Origin: an uncultured Lachnospiraceae bacterium
Lineage (GTDB): Bacteria > Bacillota > Clostridia > Lachnospirales > Lachnospiraceae
Length of the DNA: 9,977 bases
Direction: 5' to 3'
Assembly (NCBI GenBank): GCA_910577065.1
Contig: CAJTLD010000029.1
Coordinates: 13,854-23,830, forward strand
Shown: positions 1 through 7,737 of the stretch, in pieces
Layout: each line of letters begins with the position of its first letter
How positions within the stretch are numbered: position 1 is the first letter of the stretch
Program-made: the position numbers and the translations under genes
The notes under the pieces: generated by a model
Databases searched by the model: none
What the model was told of the DNA's origin: nothing
The model's input: only the letters and a program-made list of their open reading frames with translations

Positions 1-235
1 TGGGCACGTTACTTTGTTCCCGAATACCCTGGCATGTTTCATATCCGTTCATCCCCGGCATCATAATATCCAGAATAATCAGATCAAATTCCTGCTTTTT
101 TATTTTTGTAAGAGCGTCCGTCCCGTCTTTCGCTTCCGTAACCGAATATCCTTCTCCGGACAAAAGCACCTTTATAATCTCACGGATTTCGGGATTGTCG
201 TCTGCCACTAAAATATGCGGTATATCCTGCATCAT
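1..235 (-). CDS. Response regulator, N-terminal receiver domain (partial)
   Basis: The minus strand from 235 to the left edge encodes 78 residues of a CheY-like receiver domain. Visible are the acidic pair D12-D13 in VADDN, the phospho-acceptor D56 in LIILDIMMPGMNGYE, and the usual hydrophobic spacing between them. The output domain lies outside the window; an OmpR/PhoB-type winged helix is the commonest partner, but this cannot be seen here. There are two adjacent ATGs (235 and 232). I chose 235 because the ribosome site AAAGGGG at 245-251 is 9 nt from it. The gene is divergent from the yfhO-like gene, with 161 bp between the starts. It probably works with a sensor kinase beyond the left edge. 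The promoter region carries direct repeats that suggest autoregulation. The receiver assignment is certain; subfamily and target genes are inferred. Confidence 0.95.
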   Translation of the reverse strand, partial: MMQDIPHILVADDNPEIREIIKVLLSGEGYSVTEAKDGTDALTKIKKQEFDLIILDIMMPGMNGYETCQGIREQSNVP

Positions 236-279
236 TTCGGCTGTCCCCTTTCGTTATTATACATTACATCTCTGATTTT

Positions 280-308
280 ATTATACAATACTTCATAAAA
301 AATAGGAA
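280..308 (-). promoter_or_regulatory. Promoter of the response regulator gene
   Basis: Read on the minus strand, a perfect TATAAT -10 box (280-285) lies 17 bp from a weak -35 box TTCCTA (303-308). A second TATAAT (256-261) lies nearer the start codon but has no -35 at suitable spacing. A perfect -10 with a poor -35, and direct repeats just upstream of the -35, is the arrangement expected for an activator-dependent promoter. Confidence 0.6.
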
Positions 309-310
309 TT

Positions 311-340
311 TCTTTAGAAACCTTAAGAAATACTTTATGG
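311..340. promoter_or_regulatory. Three 10-bp-phased direct repeats, possible response-regulator operator
   Basis: Three consecutive 10-bp blocks read TCTTTAGAAA, CCTTAAGAAA and TACTTTATGG. The first two share CTTtAGAAA/CTTaAGAAA and the third is a weaker match. A 10-bp period puts all half-sites on one face of the helix, as OmpR-family dimers and multimers bind. The block ends 3 bp upstream of the -35 box of the regulator gene and lies about 57 bp upstream of the yfhO start, so it could control both divergent genes. The repeat is seen directly; the binding protein is inferred. Confidence 0.5.
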
Positions 341-396
341 GATTTTTAGGGCTCCAAAGATAATATAGAAGATATAAAAAAGGAGGCGTTTACATA

Positions 397-2949
397 ATGA
401 AACCCAAAACAAGACCTTATATTTTCCTGACAGCTTTGACTTTGTTTGCGGTTTGGTTTTTTTCAGGCCGTTTTGGCCTCTTTGCATCAAACGGGGACTG
501 GCTTTCCCAGCACAGCGTAATTCCGGAACAGTTCAGACAGCAGTTTTATGCAACCGGGCAGCTGTTTCCCGAATTTGCGGCCGGGCTTGGAGCTGGACAA
601 AATATTTATAACTTTTCCTACTATGGGCTCTTTAGCCCCATTCTGCTGCCGTCCTATCTGCTTCCATTTTTAAAAATGAGCGACTATCTGATAGCCGTTT
701 GCCTGGTATGCCTTACGACGTCCGTTTTATTATTTTATTACTGGCTGGGGACGCATGGATTTTCCATACAGGTTAAACTGCCTGTTACAATCCTGTTTCT
801 TCTGGCAGCGCCGATGGTTTATCAATTTCACCGACAGATTATGTTTGTAAATTATATGCCTTTTTTATGTATATCCCTGATTGGCGCAGACCGTTACCGC
901 AAAAAAGGAAAACCCGGCCTTTATATTGCAGGCGTATTTCTTATGATTATGACCAGCTTTTATTTTTCGATCGCGGGCCTTTTCGCTTTGTGCCTCTACA
1001 TCATTGGACAGTGCGAAAAAACAAACCAAAGAAACCGTATATTCCGATTTATCCTGCCGACAGCGGCAGCCCTGTGCATGGCCGGGTTCTTACTGATTCC
1101 AACTGCATACGCCCTATTTACAAGAAGCGCCCATCCCTCGGAAATTTCGTTTGCATCATTGTTTTTACCGGACTTTTCCTATGAGCGCTTTGCATACAGC
1201 GGGTATGGTATCGGCCTTACGGCAGGGATCCTTGCGGCGTTGTTCCTCTGCATTGCCTGTAAAAGCCTGGGCGAACGCTTTTTATCCGCCGCATGCCTTG
1301 TTGTCATAACAATCCCGTTTTTTTCATGGGCATTAAACGGAGGGCTTTACGCAAGGGGAAAGTCCTTAATCCCTTTCCTTCCGGTCTTTTGTTATCTGGC
1401 GGCCTCCTGCCTTACAGGAATCAACACAAGAAAAATTTCCGGCCGCATGTGCCTGGCCGGATATCTTGCCGCCGCTGCCTTTTGCGCAGGTTCTTTTACC
1501 GCCTGCGCCCAAAAAACGTTGGCCAAACCATATACGCTGATGTTCGCCGAACTTCTTTTGCTCCCGGTTTGCTTTATGCTCTTTAGGAGAACAAAACGCC
1601 TTTCCCTGATCATCGCCCCGTCGGTATGCTGCCTGGTATGCTGCGGCGTTTATCTGAATGAAACGGACATCCTGGACACGGATTTTTATGAAAACGTAAC
1701 CGCTCCTTCATGGCAAGAAGTTATTTCCGATGTACTGCAAAAAGAATCCGGACTGTTCCGGTTAGAGCAAAGCGGCAGCCATGAGGAAAAAAAAGCAAAC
1801 ATCAACCGCACATGGGACTCTAAGCAATGGTCCATTTCTTCGTATTCCTCCGCTTATCAGGAATCTTATAAGAACTTTCGTGAAAAAACATTTCAGACAG
1901 AACAGCCGTTACGAAACTGCCTGATGCAGTCCGTTTCCGATAACCCATTATTCCAGAAATTTATGGGCATAAAATACATAGTTGCCAAAAACTCTGGCAG
2001 CAATAGAAGCAAACCGTTTTCCGTTTCCACGCAAAATTATGCTGCGCCTGTCATTTATGCGACAGATCAGGTTATTACAGAACACGTATACCGCAAAATG
2101 CAATTTCCTTACAACCAGACTACTCTGATGCGGTACGCAGTAGCAGAAGAAGGAAAAGGGCTCAGCAAACAGCAGATTACCGCATCCGTTCCAAATATAC
2201 GGCAAACGGATATTGTTCTTTTAGAAAGCGGTTCTGCAAAAAAAACGGACGGCGGCTACCAAATCAAAACCGATCAGAAAACAAAAACAACGCTCTTCGT
2301 ATCGGGAGAAGACGCTGACTTTACGCGGGAACAAATTTTTTTCTTACAGTTTGATGTGAAAAATCACCAAAAAAACCGGGATGTAATTATAGAACTTGCG
2401 GGCGTCCGCAACAATTTAAGCGCCCAAGACCACGTATATTATAATGGAAATACAACGTTTACCTATGCCATAAAACTAAAAAAAGGACAGCGGAAGATAG
2501 ACTTCCTGCTTGGAACCGGCAGTTATTCCATTCTGAATATCAAAAGTTATTTAGAAGACGCGGCTATACTGGCCGAAGATTCTTTGTACCAGTCTGCGTT
2601 TGTGCCAGACTGGTCCCTTACAAGAGGAAATCGGATTTGCGGAACTATAAATGTGCAGCACAAAGGATACTTAATAACTTCCATTCCGTTTGACCGCGGA
2701 TTTGAAATTCGCATAAACGGCAGGCGCATAAATACCGAACCGGTAAATACGGCATTTCTTGGCGCGCAAATTCCCAAAGGGGAACATCGGATTGAAATTG
2801 TATACCATGCGCCAGGTATATTTATGGGAAGATTCTTTTCCGGAATCGGATTTTTACTCTGGATACTTGCAGAAATTGCAGAGAATAGAGAAAAGATTGG
2901 TCTTACTGTCAGTATACCGGTTCTGTACTCCCGGAAAAGCCGGATATAA
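397..2949 (+). CDS. YfhO-family polytopic membrane protein (GT-C-like glycosyltransferase)
   Basis: This 850-aa protein has about a dozen hydrophobic segments in residues 1-420, a large hydrophilic region to about 810, and a final membrane segment near 815-832. Family hallmarks are seen: the Asp of GDWLSQ (D34) in the first external loop, where GT-C enzymes keep an acidic residue; FSYYGLFSPILLP (73-85); an LNGGLYARGKS stretch; FMGIKYIVA in the soluble part; and a C-terminal ITSIPFDRGFEIRINGRR...GEHRIEIVYHAPG block typical of YfhO proteins. B. subtilis YfhO glycosylates lipoteichoic acid from a lipid-linked sugar; a cell-surface glycosyl-transfer role is the natural inference, with substrate unknown. 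The start is fixed by AAAGGAGG at 379-386, 10 nt before ATG. It is transcribed away from the response regulator and may belong to its regulon. Its last codons lie within a strong inverted repeat. It appears monocistronic. Confidence 0.9.
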   Translation: MKPKTRPYIFLTALTLFAVWFFSGRFGLFASNGDWLSQHSVIPEQFRQQFYATGQLFPEFAAGLGAGQNIYNFSYYGLFSPILLPSYLLPFLKMSDYLIAVCLVCLTTSVLLFYYWLGTHGFSIQVKLPVTILFLLAAPMVYQFHRQIMFVNYMPFLCISLIGADRYRKKGKPGLYIAGVFLMIMTSFYFSIAGLFALCLYIIGQCEKTNQRNRIFRFILPTAAALCMAGFLLIPTAYALFTRSAHPSEISFASLFLPDFSYERFAYSGYGIGLTAGILAALFLCIACKSLGERFLSAACLVVITIPFFSWALNGGLYARGKSLIPFLPVFCYLAASCLTGINTRKISGRMCLAGYLAAAAFCAGSFTACAQKTLAKPYTLMFAELLLLPVCFMLFRRTKRLSLIIAPSVCCLVCCGVYLNETDILDTDFYENVTAPSWQEVISDVLQKESGLFRLEQSGSHEEKKANINRTWDSKQWSISSYSSAYQESYKNFREKTFQTEQPLRNCLMQSVSDNPLFQKFMGIKYIVAKNSGSNRSKPFSVSTQNYAAPVIYATDQVITEHVYRKMQFPYNQTTLMRYAVAEEGKGLSKQQITASVPNIRQTDIVLLESGSAKKTDGGYQIKTDQKTKTTLFVSGEDADFTREQIFFLQFDVKNHQKNRDVIIELAGVRNNLSAQDHVYYNGNTTFTYAIKLKKGQRKIDFLLGTGSYSILNIKSYLEDAAILAEDSLYQSAFVPDWSLTRGNRICGTINVQHKGYLITSIPFDRGFEIRINGRRINTEPVNTAFLGAQIPKGEHRIEIVYHAPGIFMGRFFSGIGFLLWILAEIAENREKIGLTVSIPVLYSRKSRI

Positions 2950-2965
2950 GTATTCCGGGAGTACA
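2924..2965. terminator. 13-bp perfect inverted repeat at the convergent gene junction, candidate terminator
   Basis: TGTACTCCCGGAA (2924-2936) and its exact complement TTCCGGGAGTACA (2953-2965) form a GC-containing 13-bp stem with a 16-nt loop that includes the yfhO-like stop codon. A run of six T lies at 2985-2990, about 20 nt after the stem on the plus strand, so it is not a canonical intrinsic terminator. It sits between two convergent genes and could end transcription from either side or stabilise 3' ends. A second AT-rich pair, ATATAAG (2944-2950) with CTTATAT (2970-2976), would compete with it. Confidence 0.45.
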
Positions 2966-2995
2966 TTCCCTTATATGTAATGTTCTTTTTTCAAT

Positions 2996-5527
2996 TTATA
3001 CGGCTTCCAGCAGAGCCTCTATTTCCTCCGGCGTCATAATGTGTCCTGGATCGGATGGATCCGGCGCCGGGGTTTTTATTTCCTGTACGGCTTCCAAAAC
3101 AGATGCCGACTCTGCCGGTTCTCCGAGCAAAGCCGCCACTTCTTCCGGCGTCATTACCTTTTCCGAACCTATCGGCCCGTTAAAACGCTCCGTATCTTCA
3201 TATACCGTATGCGCACCGAATAGTTCATGAGAGTCAGCCTCTAATGCATTCTGTAAAGCAGCCGGTTCCTCCGGCATCTGAACCGGATTGAGTCCCGCCA
3301 GTTCTTTGGTTATAGTCATTTCTTCGGGCATTTCCACCGGATTCAGTCCTGCAGTCCCTCCGCCTATTGTCATCTTCTCCGGCGTCTCTACCGACCCCAA
3401 GTCTGATAGCCCTTCTGTTATTGTCATATCTTGCGGCATTTCTACCGGACCGAAGCCTGATGCTCCTTCGCCTATCATCAGCTCTTCCGGCATTTCTATT
3501 GGACTCCGTCCTGCCAGACCTCCGGTCATCGTCGTTTCTTTGGGCATTTCCACCGGATTCAAACCTACTAGCCCTTCTCCTATCACCATCTTTTCCGGCA
3601 TTTCTACCGGATTCAGTCCTGCTAAACCTTCGGTCATCGTCATTTCTTCCGGCATTTCTACTGGATTCAGCCCCGCAGAGCCTTCGCTTATCACCTTTTC
3701 TTCCGGCGTTTCTACTAGATTTTGTCCTGCCAGACCCTCGTTCATTGTCATTTCTTCCGGCATTTCTACTGGATTCAGCCCCGCAGAACCTTCGCTTATC
3801 ACCTTTTCTTCCGGCATTTCTATTAGATTTAGTCCTGCCAGACCTTCGGCCATCGTCATTTCTTCCGGCATTTCCACTGGATTCAAACCAGTCGGCCCTT
3901 CGCTTATCACCTTTTCTTCCGGCATTTCTATTGGACTCCGTCCTGCCAGACCTCCGGTCATCGTCATTTCTTCCGGCATTTCCACTGGATTCAGTCCTGC
4001 CAAACCTTCGGTCATCGTCATTTCCTCCGGCATTTCTACCGAATTCAGTCCTGCAGAACCTTCACTTATCACCAGCTCTTCCGGCATTTCCGCTGAATTT
4101 AAACCTGCCAGCTCTTCGCCTATCGTCTTTCCCTCGGGCATCCCTTCTGGACTTAGGCCTGATAACCCTTCCGTTATCGCCATTTCTTCCGGCATTTCCA
4201 CTGGACTCAAACCAGTCGGCCCTTCGCCGCTTACCGTCGCTTCTTGATGCATTTCTACTGGATCTAGGCCTGCGTTCTCTTCGCCTACCTTCATTTCCCC
4301 CGGCGCATCTAACGGATCTGAACCAATTAATTTTTCACTTTCTGCCCCCTCTTGCAACGCTTGGGTCAGATTTTCTCCCAATAATTCTTCCATAATAGGT
4401 TCTTCAGGCGCCGGCATTTCTACCGGATTCAGACTCACAGCGCTTTCTGTTTCCGCCATTTCTTCTGGTATTTCCTCTGGACTTCGGTCTGCCGGTTTGG
4501 CTGCAAACTCCATTGGATTGATACCCGTCGCTTCCGGCTCGCCTGCCGTACCTTCACCTGCAACAGAATCGGAAGTTTCAATCTGAATCGTTTCCATAAC
4601 CATGCTTGCTTCATTCAGAATCGAATCCAGTTCTTCCGGCGACAATGATTGCTCTTCCTTCACTGCGGAAGAAATCTCATTCATTTTCGCTTCCATATTC
4701 TCCTCTAACTTGGAAGTTTCATTTTTCATGGAAGTTTCCATTTTTTCCAAGGCCGCCATTATTTCCTGTTTATAGTCTGTCCCTGATTCTTTGGAAATGC
4801 CCTGTTCCACCGCAGTCTCCATTTTTTCCAACGCCGCCATTATCTCCTGGCGAAACTCCGATACATTGTCTTTTCCTGCACCCTGCTCCATCATAAGTTC
4901 AATGTTTGACAATGTATCCATCATTTCCTTTGCACGCCTTGCAGACGGCTCCTTTTCAGCCTCTATCCGCTGCAGCAGTTCCATTATTTGCTGCTGCCCC
5001 TGCGTCAAAACATCTTCCTGCAGCTTATCCATACGGCTGCTGATATCTGCAATCCTGCTTTCAAAAACAGACAACTGCTCTATTAACTTTTCATTGGATG
5101 CGACTACGGCTTCCGAATTTTCTTTATTTTTTTGAATCGTAACCCTGCCAATTGCTTTCTGGGTCTGAACCACTTCTTCCGACGGAAATGCGAGATCGTC
5201 TCCCAAATCATCCAGAATTTCCTCCATCTTCAGAAATCCCTGCTTTGCAGTAACATAAGACACTTTCTGCGCCTTATACAAGTTTTCAAATTCTTTTTCC
5301 AAAGCGCTTTCTTTTTCATTCTGCATCTGAAAAGCCAGATCCGTTACCCAATATACACAGCACAATATTGCCAGCCCTACAACTCCAAGTAAAAGGTAAC
5401 TGTTAAAGTAATTCATCATCAGGTAAAGTTCGACAATACACAGTACCGTCAAAGCCAAAATACCAACTGTCATTTTTAGTTTTGAATTGCCGGAAGCTTT
5501 CTCCTGTAACTCTTTCTCTTTTTTCAT
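2996..5527 (-). CDS. Membrane-anchored coiled-coil protein with 18-residue tandem repeats and EIDALL-like motifs
   Basis: I do not recognise this 843-aa protein as a named family. In order: a charged N-terminus; two hydrophobic segments at about 19-39 and 43-66 (a hairpin anchor); a helical, probably coiled-coil region at about 70-295, including a duplicated QEIMAALEKMET block (27-residue offset, near 227 and 254); an acidic linker; 19 degenerate tandem repeats of consensus GLNPVEMPEEMTMTEGLA (420-762); and a tail. LSPEELDSIL (295-304), MTPEEVAALL (792-801) and MTPEEIEALL (831-840, near the C-terminus) resemble the LSQxEIDALL peptide at the N-terminus of FliM/FliY. It has no catalytic motif, so a scaffold or tether role is inferred. 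I start at 5527 (MKKEKEL), not the upstream ATG at 5536, because GAGG (5537-5540) directly abuts the latter. It follows the cNMP-domain gene by 63 bp on the same strand, presumably one operon. Confidence 0.85.
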   Translation of the reverse strand: MKKEKELQEKASGNSKLKMTVGILALTVLCIVELYLMMNYFNSYLLLGVVGLAILCCVYWVTDLAFQMQNEKESALEKEFENLYKAQKVSYVTAKQGFLKMEEILDDLGDDLAFPSEEVVQTQKAIGRVTIQKNKENSEAVVASNEKLIEQLSVFESRIADISSRMDKLQEDVLTQGQQQIMELLQRIEAEKEPSARRAKEMMDTLSNIELMMEQGAGKDNVSEFRQEIMAALEKMETAVEQGISKESGTDYKQEIMAALEKMETSMKNETSKLEENMEAKMNEISSAVKEEQSLSPEELDSILNEASMVMETIQIETSDSVAGEGTAGEPEATGINPMEFAAKPADRSPEEIPEEMAETESAVSLNPVEMPAPEEPIMEELLGENLTQALQEGAESEKLIGSDPLDAPGEMKVGEENAGLDPVEMHQEATVSGEGPTGLSPVEMPEEMAITEGLSGLSPEGMPEGKTIGEELAGLNSAEMPEELVISEGSAGLNSVEMPEEMTMTEGLAGLNPVEMPEEMTMTGGLAGRSPIEMPEEKVISEGPTGLNPVEMPEEMTMAEGLAGLNLIEMPEEKVISEGSAGLNPVEMPEEMTMNEGLAGQNLVETPEEKVISEGSAGLNPVEMPEEMTMTEGLAGLNPVEMPEKMVIGEGLVGLNPVEMPKETTMTGGLAGRSPIEMPEELMIGEGASGFGPVEMPQDMTITEGLSDLGSVETPEKMTIGGGTAGLNPVEMPEEMTITKELAGLNPVQMPEEPAALQNALEADSHELFGAHTVYEDTERFNGPIGSEKVMTPEEVAALLGEPAESASVLEAVQEIKTPAPDPSDPGHIMTPEEIEALLEAV
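3242..4270 (-). repeat. Coding minisatellite: 19 tandem units, 54 bp each (first unit 57 bp)
   Basis: The units correspond to residues 420-762 of the 843-aa protein and begin with GL(N/S)PVEMPEE. The first is 19 residues long and the next 18 are 18 residues each. Within residues 511-636 two unit types alternate (EEMTMx-EGLA and EEKVIS-EGSA/PT), giving a 108-bp higher-order period. A GGLAGRSPIEMPEE block recurs 8 units apart (525 and 669). The pattern points to repeated unequal exchange or slippage. The copy number is always a whole number of codons, so the frame is kept. Every unit is acidic and proline-containing, likely extended or disordered. Confidence 0.95.
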
Positions 5528-5536
5528 AAATACCAT

Positions 5537-5540
5537 CCTC
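5537..5540 (-). promoter_or_regulatory. Ribosome binding site deciding the start of the repeat protein
   Basis: GAGG on the minus strand, within GAGGATGGTATTTATG, is 9 nt from ATG 5527-5525. It touches ATG 5536-5534 with no spacer, so the shorter 843-codon reading is the translated one. Confidence 0.75.
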
Positions 5541-5590
5541 GTCTATTTCTTCTGTTTACCGCCGTTTTCACTGCAAGACATCCTTAAATT

Positions 5591-7705
5591 TTAATTATCG
5601 GAATAATAATGATATGTATCATAAAATTCTTTCGGCACTTCTAATCCGTTATTTTCCCTGCGCTTAATCCGCAGTTCCCACTCCCTTACCTTTTCATGGA
5701 ACATTCTCTGCTGCGGTGCAATTGCTTCTGCGAACGCCGCATTTGCTTTAAGAGAATCCCTGATTTCTTTACAAAACGGACAGTACGTGGCCAATATCAG
5801 CCTGGATACTTTATTCAACTTCATCGCAGAATTAGCCTCGGAATAAATCCACATTTCATAATCGCTTAAGAAAATCTCCCTGCTGTTATTCCTTGCCCGG
5901 AGAATCTGCGTCTTGATTTTTTCCCTTCGGTCTTCTGATAAGTTATGGTTTTTACGATAATACTGTATGTAATCCATGTATTCGGATGTCAGGGATTTGT
6001 ACTGAATATTATTCCAGGAAGCGCCCATTTCGCACCTGCAATATTCCCAGTGAAATCTTCCAAACGCTTTCGTCACTAACTTATGGATTTCATTTTCGGA
6101 AATAACCGGAAATAAAAACCTGCCTGGCGTATCCCGCCGTTTTCCTGTAATCTCCTGCCACATAGAGGACGCCGTCCCGTAAACAGGCGCTATTATAACA
6201 TCCGGATACACATGCTTTATTACATGTTCCCTGTCAATTTGAAGCGCAGGATTTGTATACAACACTTCTCTCTGGAAAATTGTAAAATCCTTTTCTTCTA
6301 ACTCTACAATGGAATCGCAAAGCAGTTTTTTAGTGACAAAAATCCTGTCTAAATGGCCGTATATCTCATCCTGATAAAGCACCGGGACATAAGTGGAAAG
6401 CTTTCCGTTTACAATTTTATTATTGCTGACAAACATATTTTCTATTTCAAAAATAACTTTCCTTCGGTTGTCCGCCAAATACTCTTTTTCCTGCTTCTCC
6501 GTTATCTTTCCGCTGCGCTGTTCTTTACGAAGCATATCCCTGTAATCCTGTTCGAACGAATCTCTTGACGGTTCCTTCTTCCCCCGGTAAATTGCCTCTA
6601 ACCATTCTGGCATGCTGTATACGCGGCATGCCAATTTAGGCGTTTTCTCTTCTAACCTGTCGCACAGGAAAAATATCTGTTCTTCCTCCAGCAAACGTTC
6701 GTCCATATAGCCATAATTCAACAAAAGCTTCACCGGCAAAGGCACTTTCTTATTTTCGAACCACTTAAAAAGACAATTTTGATAGATTTTATAGTAAAAC
6801 CCCGTAATTCCCTTTTTGATTTTTCTCATATCATCCTGAACGGACAATCGGTCCTTTGCGCCCGCAAACGCATTCATAACCGAAATGATTTCTTTTTGCT
6901 CCGATTTTTCAATGTTGGCAAACTTTAATATCTGCAGAAGCGAGTTTTTCAGAAGAGACATAATTTCTTCATGCGGAATAGCGAAAGCTTCCGGATCCCC
7001 GTCTTCTTCCATATCGTCCTGTAAGGATGAATTATAAAATGAAAGTTCTTCCATATAAGCAGAAATCTCTTCACAGGAATTTAGTACTTCCCGTACCATC
7101 CCCGCAATTTCACCAGCCTGGTAAAACGCCATAAAAGAACTGCCATAATAAAATTCTTTATGAAGCTTTTGCGCAACTTTTGCACATTCCTGATAAAACT
7201 GAATTCTTTTGGAATCACATATGAGAGGAAATGCCGTCTTGGGCTCTTCTTTTAAAAGCCGGCTTATATCGCTATTGTCCATTCCTTCCGCCGACGCAGG
7301 TTCATGAAGTTCTTTCAAATTTCCATACATTTCCTGGGCATTCTCCAACAAAGCTTCTCTCTGTTTTAAAAAATCGGAAAGTTCCTGCTCCATAGAATGC
7401 ACTACAATTCCACGGTAATCAAAATTACTGTTCAAAAAACTTTCCAACAGTCCCGTATCAATTGCACGAAATGCGTAAAATATGGTTTCCTCTTCCGCAG
7501 TATAATCATGTAAATATTCGTTGTAAAACAAATCCGCAACACCAATCATTGCGCCTTTTCCTGCAACCCTCTGTACGCCGTTACTTTGGATTCGGATACT
7601 TCCTTTCGCAATCATTCCAAAAAAACGAACCTGTTCTCCTTTTTTAAAGAGTACCGTGCCTTCTTCAAACCGGTTTAATTCATTTCCCTTCAGAACTGTA
7701 CCCAT
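5591..7705 (-). CDS. 704-aa protein with N-terminal cyclic-nucleotide-binding-like domain and unrecognised C-terminal region
   Basis: Residues 11-115 match the Crp/cNMP-binding beta-roll: FEEGTVLFKKGEQ, then FFGMIAKGSIRIQ, a turn near GKGAMIGVADLF (50-60), and a long helix from about 105. The phosphate-binding cassette (about 52-72) lacks the FGE...RxA core with its invariant Arg, so the domain may sense another ligand or act structurally. No helix-turn-helix follows, so it is not a Crp-type transcription factor. The rest is mostly helical and charged to about 500. A compact block then follows (about 510-660: APVYGTASSMWQEITGKRRD, SWNNIQYKSLTSEYMDY, RARNNSREIF, and ATYCPFCKE with C642/C645). 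I faintly recall similar proteins in spirochaetes and clostridia but can name no function. AGGAG at 7712-7716, 6 nt from the ATG, supports the start. It has its own promoter and is the first gene of the operon with the repeat protein. Confidence 0.8.
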   Translation of the reverse strand: MGTVLKGNELNRFEEGTVLFKKGEQVRFFGMIAKGSIRIQSNGVQRVAGKGAMIGVADLFYNEYLHDYTAEEETIFYAFRAIDTGLLESFLNSNFDYRGIVVHSMEQELSDFLKQREALLENAQEMYGNLKELHEPASAEGMDNSDISRLLKEEPKTAFPLICDSKRIQFYQECAKVAQKLHKEFYYGSSFMAFYQAGEIAGMVREVLNSCEEISAYMEELSFYNSSLQDDMEEDGDPEAFAIPHEEIMSLLKNSLLQILKFANIEKSEQKEIISVMNAFAGAKDRLSVQDDMRKIKKGITGFYYKIYQNCLFKWFENKKVPLPVKLLLNYGYMDERLLEEEQIFFLCDRLEEKTPKLACRVYSMPEWLEAIYRGKKEPSRDSFEQDYRDMLRKEQRSGKITEKQEKEYLADNRRKVIFEIENMFVSNNKIVNGKLSTYVPVLYQDEIYGHLDRIFVTKKLLCDSIVELEEKDFTIFQREVLYTNPALQIDREHVIKHVYPDVIIAPVYGTASSMWQEITGKRRDTPGRFLFPVISENEIHKLVTKAFGRFHWEYCRCEMGASWNNIQYKSLTSEYMDYIQYYRKNHNLSEDRREKIKTQILRARNNSREIFLSDYEMWIYSEANSAMKLNKVSRLILATYCPFCKEIRDSLKANAAFAEAIAPQQRMFHEKVREWELRIKRRENNGLEVPKEFYDTYHYYSDN

Positions 7706-7737
7706 AATCGTCTCCTCATTCTATGCTCGATCAATAC

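Noticed and set aside
14..211. A 65-codon plus-strand frame at the left edge.
   Set aside because: It is antisense to the clear response-regulator receiver domain.
3242..4270. Regularly repeated units that might suggest a CRISPR array.
   Set aside because: The units are contiguous, diverged, in frame and have no unique spacers between conserved repeats; they are protein repeats.
3288..4395. Two long overlapping plus-strand open frames (319 and 342 codons) across the repeat region.
   Set aside because: They are antisense to the tandem repeats. A repeated 54-bp unit with no stop in these frames keeps them open for its full length, and no ribosome site supports them.
5528..5536. Upstream ATG giving an 846-residue repeat protein.
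   Set aside because: The only ribosome site directly abuts this codon, so initiation there is unlikely; the ATG at 5527 has correct spacing.
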